DNA of 64,000 bases from Fibrobacterota bacterium. GTDB taxonomy: Bacteria > Fibrobacterota > Chitinivibrionia > Chitinivibrionales > FEN-1185. Positions 1 to 7,808 of the stretch are shown in pieces. The stretch's first letter is position 1, and every line of letters begins with the position of its first letter. The position numbers and the translations under genes were made by a program. The notes under the pieces were generated by a model. The model was not told the DNA's origin, searched no databases, and saw only the letters and a program-made list of their open reading frames with translations. The stretch spans positions 222,244 through 286,243 of the forward strand of contig PLWQ01000009.1 of assembly GCA_003165595.1 (NCBI GenBank), given 5' to 3'.

Positions 1-102
1 TAGGTTTCTTTCAGTCCTGAGAGTATTGACGATACCTCTAAACTGTTCCACGTCCGCGGGATGTCCAATGCAGGCAAATTTGTTTGGAGATGCAGTCGAC
101 AC
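1..102 (-). CDS. Possible 5' fragment of a minus-strand gene cut by the window edge
   Basis: An open minus-strand frame begins at a GTG at 102 and stays open to base 1, giving 34 codons. The translation contains FACIGHPADVEQFRG, which looks like real protein rather than shadow. The F-x-x-I-G-H-P start recalls the N-termini of acyl-ACP reductase or predicted-dehydrogenase families, but this is too short to assign. It would be the next gene after the SRPBCC-PilZ protein, in line with the acyl ligase and ACP. No strong ribosome binding site precedes the GTG; an in-frame stop lies about 16 codons upstream. Confidence 0.3.
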   Translation of the reverse strand, partial: MSTASPNKFACIGHPADVEQFRGIVNTLRTERNL

Positions 103-199
103 TGGCGAATATCCGATGCGCTCGATGCTGATGTGGATAATGCCTTTACGTCAGGCGGATTTAACAGCCGTCGGAGAGCTAAACCGATAGCCTACATAG

Positions 200-1000
200 T
201 CAGGAATAAATTGCTGTTCTCGGCTCCATGGCAAGGAACTTGCCTAGCGTCATGACATGCCTGCTTTGAAGCATTTTCACGATTGCGAGAAGGCGGTCTT
301 CCTCGATAGGCTCTTTGAAAATAATACGGTATTTTTTATCGAAAGACTCCTGATGCAGGGATTCCGGCCTCAGATCGAGCCCGCAGGCCTGCATGGAAAC
401 CGGTCTTTCAAGGTCTTCCTCGCTGCTGAACATCATTCCCTTGCGGGAGATGTCGTCGATTTTGGTCTCTATTGTTTTCCCGTCGAATATCATTGCTTCA
501 AATACTCCCACTTTATAGCGCCGCTCCGTCCTTTCTTCCTGCGCAATTTTATGCCGGCTGATTTCCCCGGCAATTCCGTTTAGAAAAGCCTTGAAATTCA
601 CCTGCATCTTTTCCTTAAAGACAGGTCCAAAAAGGTCCTCTATGATGGGAATTCCCACGTTGTAGCTGGCTGAATAAACAATGGCTATGCCGCCGTCAGG
701 AGAGTCTTCCACATGAAAAGATCCTGTATACTGCTCAAAATCGCCGGAAAGGGCCTTGAAATTGACTGTGTAATTGTCTTTGTCGAGAATATCTTTCTCA
801 ATCCAGTTGACAGGTGCTCCGTCGAAGGTGACGTCCCATTCGGAAACCTGTTCAATCCCGGTCTTTCCGGTCAAAATTATCTGGTCAATGTTTTTGCTAA
901 GAGAAGGGAACTTAGAAAAATCGGAAATGACGTTCCACGCGCTGCCTTTACGAATGCGATCGCCGACTATTGTTTCCGAAGAGATATGCTGTAAATTCAT
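200..1000 (-). CDS. SRPBCC (START-like) domain protein with C-terminal PilZ-like domain
   Basis: 266 residues. The first ~150 resemble a polyketide cyclase/coenzyme-Q-binding SRPBCC fold: an opening AWNVISDFSKFPSLSKNI segment and alternating strands. From about residue 155 a PilZ-like stretch begins: an Arg pair in ERTERRYKVG, then DDISRKGMMFSS about 25 residues later, matching the RxxxR...D/NxSxxG pattern of c-di-GMP receptors. The ATG at 1000 is chosen because GAGAAGG lies five bases upstream; a longer frame to 1060 has no such site. It lies downstream of an ACP and acyl-AMP ligase on the same strand, which fits handling of a hydrophobic acyl substrate. Domain calls are by eye; PilZ binding is not proven. 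Confidence 0.6.
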   Translation of the reverse strand: MNLQHISSETIVGDRIRKGSAWNVISDFSKFPSLSKNIDQIILTGKTGIEQVSEWDVTFDGAPVNWIEKDILDKDNYTVNFKALSGDFEQYTGSFHVEDSPDGGIAIVYSASYNVGIPIIEDLFGPVFKEKMQVNFKAFLNGIAGEISRHKIAQEERTERRYKVGVFEAMIFDGKTIETKIDDISRKGMMFSSEEDLERPVSMQACGLDLRPESLHQESFDKKYRIIFKEPIEEDRLLAIVKMLQSRHVMTLGKFLAMEPRTAIYS

Positions 1001-1222
1001 AGGTACCTTCTCGTGATGAAAATGAATATGAATCTTCTCGTAGCCTACTGTCGAGCACAAAACATCAAATCAAAATCGAAATTAATTGATTTTCAATGCG
1101 ATTATGGCAAGACAATACAAATTGCATGCTTGTCATGAAATGAATATAGTATCACAGATTATTAGGCGCAATATTTTTTTACAGTTCTTGTGGGGAGATC
1201 TTATCTGGGCGGGAAACCCTTT

Positions 1223-2587
1223 TCAGGACAGAAATTCAAAACTCTTTGGGACTTTGTATTTGGTAATATTTTCCAGACACCATTCTCTGTATATCTTCTG
1301 GAATTCGGGGCTATTGTTCCGCAGTTGCACTTTGGCTTTCACTTTGTCACCCATCAACTCATCAGGTTCCCCAAAAACCTCCACATTCATGACATTGTTG
1401 TGTCTTTTCATGAAACGTTCAAGCTCTGCAGGATAAATTTTGTTACCGCCAGCATTAAGCATTCTTTTCTTGAGTCCGGAAAGATGGATATACCCGTTTG
1501 TGTCGATTTTCCCCAAATCGCCGGTATGAAACCACCCATCGACTATGACTTTTTGAGTTGCGACATCGTTGCAGAAGTATCCTTTCATGACTGTTTTCCC
1601 ACGGACACAGATTTCTCCCATTTGCCCCGGTGGAATATCAGATTTGTCTTCCGAGGATATTCTTATTTGACAGCCCGCGAGTGGAAGGCCTACTGAATCT
1701 CTGTAAACAACGGCGGCTGGAGGATGCCAGGTTATTGCGAGCGAAGTCTCCGTGAGACCATATCCTTCCCAAATATCGATGCCCGTGTTCTTCTTAAAAT
1801 TGTTGGCCACTCGTGCAGATAATTTGTTGCCACCGCAAATCATTAACTTGACACTACTAAATCTGGGTGCCGTTTCTTGTTCCTTGCCCAGCAAATAGTA
1901 CACGAACGGTACCGCATGAAAATGCGTAATGGACCTTGTCTCAAAAAGCCGTGCAATATTTCTTGTCTTTTCCAGCGACGATGTCTCAGTTATAATAAAA
2001 TCTCCCTCAACGAAACACGGAGCAATTACCCCGCTTTGTAATGCGAATAAATGATGATATGATATTGGTGCGCAAGAAACTGTTCCGTGCGTCAAAGAAA
2101 TACTCTCAATTATCGCTTCGGCGCTCACCGAAAGATTCTCATGCGTCAGCATCGCGCCTTTGGCAAATCCGTCATCCGCTGCGGTATACAGCATGATCGC
2201 CACGTCGTCCAGCCCCTTGATCCTCGTCGGGCTCAATTGGTAGTGTTTTACCTCTATCTCCTTGTAAAAATCGAAAACGTCGGTTTGCCTGTCGGGCCTG
2301 ATGAGTGCGCCAGGCGGCGAGTCCTTCATCATTTCTTCGAGTTCGAAATGTTTGAGCGCAGGGTCCACTAAAACGCAGATGCGACCCGCCTTTATGATGC
2401 CGAACAGCGCATACACTGTCTTAATGTGATTGGGGGCAAAAAGATAAACGAACGGAGAATTGGAAATGAACCTTTTGGTGAGGTTCTCCGCCACAGCGTC
2501 GATGGAAGCGCGAATGGTCTCAGGCGAATAGGTCTTGTCGTTAAAAAAGATGTTTCCGAAATGCAGGAAATCGGTCAATGGCTGCAT
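1223..2587 (-). CDS. AMP-forming acyl-CoA synthetase / acyl-ACP ligase family protein
   Basis: 454 residues of the ANL adenylating superfamily, somewhat short for the family. Visible core motifs: a divergent A3 phosphate loop (YTAADDGFAKGAMLTHENL, where the usual Ser/Thr-Gly run is replaced by AADDGFAKG), the A5 motif WEGYGLTETS, the A7 motif YFHTGDLGKID, the hinge LSGLKKRMLNAGGNKIYP, and the C-terminal A10 lysine in KYKVPKSF. These predict activation of a carboxylate as acyl-adenylate. The immediately preceding gene is a free-standing ACP, so loading onto that ACP is a natural guess. The ATG at 2587 is chosen because a longer start at 2650 would overlap the ACP gene and read its shadow. The substrate cannot be told from sequence. 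Confidence 0.85.
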   Translation of the reverse strand: MQPLTDFLHFGNIFFNDKTYSPETIRASIDAVAENLTKRFISNSPFVYLFAPNHIKTVYALFGIIKAGRICVLVDPALKHFELEEMMKDSPPGALIRPDRQTDVFDFYKEIEVKHYQLSPTRIKGLDDVAIMLYTAADDGFAKGAMLTHENLSVSAEAIIESISLTHGTVSCAPISYHHLFALQSGVIAPCFVEGDFIITETSSLEKTRNIARLFETRSITHFHAVPFVYYLLGKEQETAPRFSSVKLMICGGNKLSARVANNFKKNTGIDIWEGYGLTETSLAITWHPPAAVVYRDSVGLPLAGCQIRISSEDKSDIPPGQMGEICVRGKTVMKGYFCNDVATQKVIVDGWFHTGDLGKIDTNGYIHLSGLKKRMLNAGGNKIYPAELERFMKRHNNVMNVEVFGEPDELMGDKVKAKVQLRNNSPEFQKIYREWCLENITKYKVPKSFEFLS

Positions 2588-2618
2588 AATTTGTAAGGTT
2601 TTCCCTCGCGGTGAGAAG

Positions 2619-2867
2619 CTATCCAGCCTTGGGCAACATTTCGTTTCCAACGATGGAAAGAAATTCGTTGAGCGTTGTGGCTTCCATGGCGGAAATCGGT
2701 ATTTCTATACCGAACTCCTTTTCCAGTCTCGCCAAGACCGCCACAAACTGCATTGAGTCCATATTCACCTGTTCACGCAGATCCGCATTCGGGTCGATGG
2801 AATTGAAATCCAATGCCACTTCCCTGCTTATCACGCTGAAAATGTTTTGTTTGACCATGTCTTCCAT
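2619..2867 (-). CDS. Acyl carrier protein
   Basis: 82 residues, normal ACP size. The phosphopantetheine attachment serine is Ser38 in VNMDSMQFV, a D-S-M/L type motif, followed by the acidic helix II/III region (LARLEKEFGIEIP). The start at 2867 is preferred because GGGGGTG lies about eight bases upstream; an upstream in-frame ATG at 2882 lacks a site. It precedes the acyl ligase by about 30 bases and is probably cotranscribed with it. This is a specialised ACP of an accessory acyl pathway, not evidently the housekeeping AcpP, as no other fatty-acid synthesis gene is here. Confidence 0.85.
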   Translation of the reverse strand: MEDMVKQNIFSVISREVALDFNSIDPNADLREQVNMDSMQFVAVLARLEKEFGIEIPISAMEATTLNEFLSIVGNEMLPKAG

Positions 2868-2894
2868 TGTGCGCACCCCCATGCAGGAATTTTA

Positions 2895-2924
2895 ATTATG
2901 CATTGCTGTGATACTTCTTTTCAA
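2895..2924 (-). promoter_or_regulatory. Candidate sigma-70 promoter for the ACP-ligase operon
   Basis: Minus strand: TTGAAA (2919-2924), 18-bp spacer, CATAAT (2895-2900), about 28 bases before the ACP start. Fair match only; no operator seen. Confidence 0.35.
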
Positions 2925-3063
2925 CAGATTAGTAGCTCAACGGTTCTTAATGGCGAATATTGTTCTACTACGTAATCTTTGACACCGTATCAAAGGTTCG
3001 TAGAAAACGAAGTATTTTGGCAGAATAACTGGTGGGGGCACAATTAGCTGCACTGGGAAAATA

Positions 3064-4242
3064 CTATAATTGCAGGCGGTCTGGTTGATCGCTCTCATCG
3101 GAATGGTTTTTGATCACAAACACGAATGTGGTAGACGGCGGTGAGCTTTCGCCCTCGACCCATATCTCGCCTCCCATTGACTCTACCGCCATTTTGCAAA
3201 AGGTCAGGCCAAGGCCGAAATTGCTGGTTCCGGAATTGTGCCTCATGAGGTGCATGCTTGCGAACTTGTCGAAAATCGTCTTTCGGTGATTTTCTTCAAT
3301 GAAGGAGCCGGGGTTGCGAATAGCGGTCCGGAGATTCCCTTCGTTGTCCTCGTCGATTTCAACGGTAATCTTGTCGCCGGACGGCGTATATCGAATGGCG
3401 TTGGAAAGGATATTGAACAGAACGCGAGAGAACAGCTCTTTGTCGGAAACTATGACGTATTCTCGGTCACGGCCGTATTTGACCTGGACTGTTCTGGCCG
3501 ACGAGGCGATTTGCTGTCGAATGGGGCCGACGACCTTTTCGGTCTCTCGATTTGCCACGAATTCTTCTTTGGTAAGTGGAAACGTACCGGCTTCGAATTT
3601 GGCCACGCTTAGCATGTTCTCGATCATGGATTTCATTTGCAAGAGGCCGGCATCTCCCGTGGCTACAATGCGGCGCTGTGAATCAGTGAGATTCTTTGCA
3701 AGAAACGTCTTCGACAGTTCCCAAGCTCCGGCAATGCATTGCAGCGGATTCTTCAAGTCGTGGATGAGTATCCCGAAGTACAGTTCGCTGAGCTTTGCCA
3801 TGTTTCTCTTGGCAATGACCCCGGGAATCTTTTTCAAGAAATCCTTTTCGTCGAAAGGCTTGGTAAGGTAGTCGGCCGCGCCCCTTTTCATGCATTCGAG
3901 CCCTATAGAAAGGGAGTCGTGCGAGGTGAACATCATCACTTGTATGTGCTTGAATCGCTCCCGTATTTCGGGCAGGAGCTCTATGCCGGTCCTGCCGGCT
4001 CCCAAATTTATGTCAAGCAGAACCACATCGGTTTCCGGATGTTCGTCGAGAAACTGAATACCCTCGTCGGCATCAAGCGCATAGTTAGCCGAGAATCCGA
4101 TTGTTTCAAGCAGGCCGGATACGCCGATGCAAATCGCCATTTCATCGTCGATAAGAAGAATGTTGGCCCGGGGCGTACCGTCGGAAGAATTCATGTGGAC
4201 ATTTCCGTCCGATTGCGAAAGGAAAAGCCGGTGTGTGACCAT
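3064..4242 (-). CDS. Receiver-histidine kinase fusion (hybrid two-component protein)
   Basis: 392 residues. An N-terminal receiver domain spans ~26-145, with acidic pocket IDDE (31-34), phosphoacceptor Asp77 in VVLLDINLG, and Lys in YLTKPFD. A histidine kinase dimerisation helix follows with His161 in ILIHDLKNPLQ. The ATPase domain shows the N box (LFNILSNAIRYTP) and G box (SNFGLGLTFCKMA). No membrane segment, so cytoplasmic. The receiver-then-kinase order suggests a kinase gated by phosphorylation from another kinase. A second possible start is at 4194 (MNSSDG), which would put the receiver nine residues from the N-terminus; neither start has a clear ribosome site. It is divergent from a STAS-domain gene. 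Confidence 0.85.
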   Translation of the reverse strand: MVTHRLFLSQSDGNVHMNSSDGTPRANILLIDDEMAICIGVSGLLETIGFSANYALDADEGIQFLDEHPETDVVLLDINLGAGRTGIELLPEIRERFKHIQVMMFTSHDSLSIGLECMKRGAADYLTKPFDEKDFLKKIPGVIAKRNMAKLSELYFGILIHDLKNPLQCIAGAWELSKTFLAKNLTDSQRRIVATGDAGLLQMKSMIENMLSVAKFEAGTFPLTKEEFVANRETEKVVGPIRQQIASSARTVQVKYGRDREYVIVSDKELFSRVLFNILSNAIRYTPSGDKITVEIDEDNEGNLRTAIRNPGSFIEENHRKTIFDKFASMHLMRHNSGTSNFGLGLTFCKMAVESMGGEIWVEGESSPPSTTFVFVIKNHSDESDQPDRLQL

Positions 4243-4306
4243 TAAGTATATCGCCGCGCGCGTTTCTTTTCAAGGGCGGGGCAAAAAACCAGCTAAAAGA
4301 ACCAAT

Positions 4307-4335
4307 TTGTCCCGGCGTTCAACATAATCTATATT
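4307..4335 (+). promoter_or_regulatory. Candidate sigma-70 promoter for the STAS gene
   Basis: TTGTCC (4307-4312), 17-bp spacer, TATATT (4330-4335), placed about 50 bases before the start at 4389, in the divergent intergenic region with the hybrid kinase. Confidence 0.45.
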
Positions 4336-4388
4336 GCTAAAGACAGGCGCAATCGGACCGCCTCAGCCGGAATGGGAGAGCCGAATTT

Positions 4389-4733
4389 ATGAACATAGAC
4401 GTCTATAAAAAGGGTGCCTATCTGGTTTTCCGGATTCAGGAGGATGTAGGCCTCAGCACCGAACTCTCGGACCTGCGCAAGCGAATCGAGCAGGAATTGT
4501 CCGCCGGCGCACGGGACGTGGCGATAGCATTTACCCAGTCTTCGTACCTCTACACAAAATCAATAGCCGTACTTATCGCCTGTTCGGAGATGATTAAGGA
4601 CGCGGGCGGTCACCTTGCCATTGTTGAGGCCAATAAGGACATTCTCGACATTCTTTCGGTTATCGACTTCGACAAAATGATTCGGATCTACAGCGCGGAA
4701 GAAGAACTCGTTTCCTCGCCCGCCACCACCTAG
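4389..4733 (+). CDS. STAS-domain protein (anti-sigma factor antagonist-like)
   Basis: 114 residues, the size of a single STAS domain. Fold pattern matches SpoIIAA/RsbV-type proteins: early strand YLVFRIQ, central strand DVAIAFTQSSYLYTKSIAVLI, then helix and GGHLAIVEAN. In phosphorylatable antagonists the central loop reads D-S-S/T-G; here it is SSYLYTKS, lacking the usual Gly, so phospho-switching is uncertain. GGGAGAG lies about eight bases before the ATG. No anti-sigma kinase or phosphatase is adjacent; the divergent hybrid kinase is the only signalling neighbour. Confidence 0.7.
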   Translation: MNIDVYKKGAYLVFRIQEDVGLSTELSDLRKRIEQELSAGARDVAIAFTQSSYLYTKSIAVLIACSEMIKDAGGHLAIVEANKDILDILSVIDFDKMIRIYSAEEELVSSPATT

Positions 4734-4792
4734 TTCGGGGTTCGCAACAGACCCCGACGCAGCCGATGCAGCCCTCGAAATAGCCACCGATT

Positions 4793-5392
4793 CTATTTGT
4801 CTTGTTCCACCGACCATCCGACAACGCGGCCGCCTTGCAGCGATACGAGAAGCGTGGCCCGCGATGTTCCGTTGTAAATAAGACAGCTATAGTCGCCAAT
4901 GCCGAGCATGTACATCTTGCGTTTTTCAACCGGCTCGCCCCACGACGCCACAAGCTGGTCGGCGGTCATGTCGATGCATACCTGGCCTGCATGGACCGCC
5001 TTCCGTATCCTCAGTGGCCATTCCGGATGGTTTTTGACGATGTCGGCGCGGCGTTTCTTGTCTTCGTCTCCCCTGGTTTCCTTTGAGAAAAAGTCCGCCG
5101 GGACGTCGGACACATAGCGCAGACCACCTGCAACTGCCCATCCTTCGCTTTTTGCGGCACGAATGTGAAACCATGCCGTGCCGGCGGAATCGGCAATGAC
5201 GCTGTCGACGGTGCACGAGTCACGCCTGTCAATGTATCCGCGCGGCAGCAGGCCCGGCTCTGGGCGTTCGAAAAAAGCCGTTGATGCGACCGCTACGGCC
5301 GTTTTGGAGGCCGCCGGCGTTCCCGCCGAAGACAACAGAATGAGAGAAATTGCGCGGATCAAAAACCGGATGGTTCTCACGCGGTGCGTCAC
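4793..5392 (-). CDS. Secreted protein with SH3-like region, function unknown
   Basis: 199 residues. An N-terminal signal peptide is visible: basic MTHRVRTIRF then hydrophobic LIRAISLILLSSAGTPAAS. Residues ~30-95 have an SH3b-like look (WFHIRAAKSEGWAVAGGLRYV). The C-terminal part has the pattern IDMTADQLVASWGEPVEK, shared with many small exported proteins of the SmpA/BamE-like type in which M-T-x-x-Q-x-x-x-x-W-G-x-P precedes a beta-hairpin. Its start overlaps the HDOD gene end by four bases, so it is translationally coupled as the last gene of the flagellar run. Role unknown. Confidence 0.65.
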   Translation of the reverse strand: MTHRVRTIRFLIRAISLILLSSAGTPAASKTAVAVASTAFFERPEPGLLPRGYIDRRDSCTVDSVIADSAGTAWFHIRAAKSEGWAVAGGLRYVSDVPADFFSKETRGDEDKKRRADIVKNHPEWPLRIRKAVHAGQVCIDMTADQLVASWGEPVEKRKMYMLGIGDYSCLIYNGTSRATLLVSLQGGRVVGWSVEQDK

Positions 5393-6282
5393 TCTTCGTG
5401 GATAAACGACATGATTGTTTCTGTTCTATCAAACTCAATGAGAAATTCCGTGGCCAGATTTTCCAGGTCCGCTTCGTCGAGCGGGACCATCGCCTTTTGA
5501 AAGATCTCCCAGGTGCGCCGGGCCGGCTTCACGGGGTTGGCCCGCCCGGAATTTCCTATGCTGCAGAGGTGGCACAGATAATTCGCAACACTCACGATTG
5601 CCACGAGCAATGGTTCATTTTTGGCCTCCCACGGATCGTGATGAAACGCGATGCTCTCCACAATGATCTTGGGGAGGTTCCATTTTTCGGCCAGCCAACT
5701 CCCGACCTGGGGATGACCGGTGCCGATTATTTTTTCTTCCGCCTCCTCAAGAGTCAGACCGCCCGACGCCTCAAGGGCGATGATCTCGACGAATTCCTTG
5801 TGCACGTACTGGTTCAAGATCACTTTTCCGATATCGTGGAGCAGGCCGGCGACAAATGCTTCACCCACGAACCGGTACTTGACCCGCCGCGCCATCATGC
5901 GGGATGCGGCGCCGCAGCCGATTGAATGCTCCCAAAATTTCGACACGTCGAATGCCTTGCCGCCTTCGGCGTCCTTGAACACCTCGAACACCGACAGCGA
6001 CAGTCCCATATCTTTTACGGTATTGAACCCGAGCACCACGATGGCCATGTTGACAGTTGATATTTCTCGCGGAAAGCCGTAATACGCCGAGTTGGCGAGC
6101 TTGAGGATCTTGGCCGTAAGCGCCTGGTCGGTGGAGATAAGACGCGCGAGTGATGCGGCCGAAGTCTTGGGGTTGTCGACCAGCTCAATCATCTTTGACA
6201 CAACGGTTGGAAGCGTGGGAAGGCTTATGATGCTCTCCGTCACCTTCTTGATTCGTTGCGCAGTTGGATTGGTTGCCATCAC
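5389..6282 (-). CDS. HDOD domain protein
   Basis: 297 residues. The HDOD domain starts near residue 17 (ISLPTLPTVVSKMIELVDNP), with the typical LARLISTDQALTAKILKLANSAYYG segment and LLHDIGKVILNQ later. HDOD proteins are degenerate HD-superfamily proteins usually tied to signal transduction, motility or biofilm control; catalytic activity is not expected. It is codirectional with fliA and overlaps the next gene by four bases. Position at the tail of the flagellar operon supports a motility-signalling role by inference. Confidence 0.85.
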   Translation of the reverse strand: MMATNPTAQRIKKVTESIISLPTLPTVVSKMIELVDNPKTSAASLARLISTDQALTAKILKLANSAYYGFPREISTVNMAIVVLGFNTVKDMGLSLSVFEVFKDAEGGKAFDVSKFWEHSIGCGAASRMMARRVKYRFVGEAFVAGLLHDIGKVILNQYVHKEFVEIIALEASGGLTLEEAEEKIIGTGHPQVGSWLAEKWNLPKIIVESIAFHHDPWEAKNEPLLVAIVSVANYLCHLCSIGNSGRANPVKPARRTWEIFQKAMVPLDEADLENLATEFLIEFDRTETIMSFIHEE

Positions 6283-6300
6283 CGCTCGCTTTCGCTTGTC

Positions 6301-6606
6301 CTATGCCTGGAGATCAACAAAGAAGCCGCCTGTTGTGGTTCTTCCCCGCCTGCCGGACGAATCTCCGCCGTTTTTCTTCTGACGCTTTTTCTTCGCATGC
6401 GCGTCGGTCTTTCGTTCCCGAGGATCCACCTTTTTTCCCTCAACCTGGTCCGGCTGCACGGGCATCTGTATCCGCTTCTCAGCCTCTTCCTGCTCGATTA
6501 CTGCGTTCTGCGACTGATTCACTACCGGCGTGCGGGCCGTATCCTGCTGGTGACGGTCCATCTGGACGGTGTTATTGACCGACGCCTGGAAGTTAACCTC
6601 GTTCAT
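6301..6606 (-). CDS. Small hydrophilic hypothetical protein after fliA
   Basis: 101 residues, rich in Gln, Lys, Arg and Asp, with no membrane segment or signal peptide. The centre is charged and probably helical (VIEQEEAEKRIQMPVQ); the basic stretch HAKKKRQKKNGG precedes a short hydrophobic C-terminus (GGFFVDLQA). It lies between fliA and the HDOD gene with 44- and 18-base gaps, so it is likely in the flagellar transcript. I do not recognise the family. Confidence 0.6.
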   Translation of the reverse strand: MNEVNFQASVNNTVQMDRHQQDTARTPVVNQSQNAVIEQEEAEKRIQMPVQPDQVEGKKVDPRERKTDAHAKKKRQKKNGGDSSGRRGRTTTGGFFVDLQA

Positions 6607-6650
6607 AAGGCACTACTCCCCGCGCAGACAAACGCGCAGTATGCCGTTTG

Positions 6651-7415
6651 TCAGGCATTAATCCTTTGCATCAGCTTGGACCGGAGCTTCAGGATCACCT
6701 TTGAATGAATCTGGCTCACGCGCGATTCCGATATGTCTAGCACAACCCCGATTTCCTTGAGTGTAAGCTCTTCGTAATGGTACAAAGCAATAACGAGCTT
6801 TTCCTTTTCCGGAAGCCCGGCAATCGCTTCTTTTAAAATATCCTTTACCTCATTGAAGCCAAGTTCCTTGAGCGGATTCTCCGATCCCGGATCCTCGATA
6901 GTGTCTATTATCCTGAGTTCCTTGGAGTCGGTTTCCCGATCGGGCATCGCCTCTTCGAGCGATACGATTGTGGCGGGGGTCACTTCGGAGAGAATCTCCT
7001 CGAACTCCTTCATGGAGATATTGAGTTCCTTGCACACCTCGTCGTCGTACGGCATCCGTCCAAGTTCGTTTTCAAGTTTCGCGTACACTCGCTGAAGATC
7101 ACGTGCTTTCTGACGAACCGAACGCGGCACCCAATCCATGGCGCGCAGGTCGTCGAGGATCGCGCCGCGTATCTTGTGGCCCGCGTACGTCTCGAACTTG
7201 AAGCCGCGCTCGGGCTCGAATGTCTCCACGGCCTTCACAAGCCCCAATATACCCGAACTCACAAGGTCGTCGCGGTCCACCGAGGCCGGAAGATTGATTG
7301 CGATCCGTTGGGCGATATACTTTACCAGCGGAGCATATTCCAGCAGCAGTTTATCTTTTGCGACTTTGGAGCCGGTCTCCTTGAAATCCTTCCAAAGGTT
7401 GTCCAGGCTTGCCAT
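6651..7415 (-). CDS. fliA: Flagellar sigma factor sigma-28
   Basis: 254 residues, standard length for FliA/WhiG/SigD. Region 2 contains DRDDLVSSGILGLVKAVETF and GYxxHKIRGAILDDLRAMDW-type residues (AGHKIRGAILDDLRAMDW is seen directly); region 3 has ELNISMKEFEEIL; region 4 ends with the helix-turn-helix EELTLKEIGVVLDISESRVS. It directs late flagellar and chemotaxis promoters with the TAAA...GCCGATAA type sequence. It sits near the end of the flagellar operon, downstream of flhG and a membrane protein. A FliA-type site is seen at 40.08 kb. No flgM is in the window. Confidence 0.97.
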   Translation of the reverse strand: MASLDNLWKDFKETGSKVAKDKLLLEYAPLVKYIAQRIAINLPASVDRDDLVSSGILGLVKAVETFEPERGFKFETYAGHKIRGAILDDLRAMDWVPRSVRQKARDLQRVYAKLENELGRMPYDDEVCKELNISMKEFEEILSEVTPATIVSLEEAMPDRETDSKELRIIDTIEDPGSENPLKELGFNEVKDILKEAIAGLPEKEKLVIALYHYEELTLKEIGVVLDISESRVSQIHSKVILKLRSKLMQRINA

Positions 7416-7445
7416 GCGTTATTCCTTTACAAGAAAATCATCTCT

Positions 7446-7799
7446 CTATGTACCCTTTTTCTTCGACGCGCTTTTGGGTGTCCCGCCGTGCGGAGCAGGA
7501 GTGCCGGCGGCCGTATCCGGATGCGTTTTCTTCTTTTCGTCGTGGATGCGCTGAAGCAATCCTCCTTCGATTTCGTCGGTCTGGGTTGTTTCCACACCCG
7601 TTACGATACTCTTGAAAACTATATCACCCAGAATGAAACCCGCAAACCAGAACAGGACCGCTCCGCAGAAACCTTTGAAGAGGGCCACCGCGGCAATCTG
7701 GGGATCGAACGGGTGCGCAGGGTCGAGACCTATAAAAAACACCACAAAGAACGTGATGATGCTCAGGATTCTTGCCGACTTCCTTATCCAATACACCAT
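7446..7799 (-). CDS. Small membrane protein between flhG and fliA
   Basis: 117 residues. Two hydrophobic segments are visible: SIITFFVVFFIGL (~12-25) and VALFKGFCGAVLFWFAGFILGDIVF (~38-62). The remainder is a cytoplasm-like tail ending in a Lys/Ser-rich, low-complexity stretch. It sits nine bases after flhG and 30 bases before fliA on the same strand, so it is almost certainly part of the flagellar transcript. I do not recognise the family. Confidence 0.65.
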   Translation of the reverse strand: MVYWIRKSARILSIITFFVVFFIGLDPAHPFDPQIAAVALFKGFCGAVLFWFAGFILGDIVFKSIVTGVETTQTDEIEGGLLQRIHDEKKKTHPDTAAGTPAPHGGTPKSASKKKGT

Positions 7800-7808
7800 A
7801 CGTTCCGC

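Noticed and set aside
2960..3005. CTTTGACACCGTATCAAAG hairpin as terminator of the hybrid kinase
   Set aside because: Stem of only six pairs with no U tract; too weak to call.
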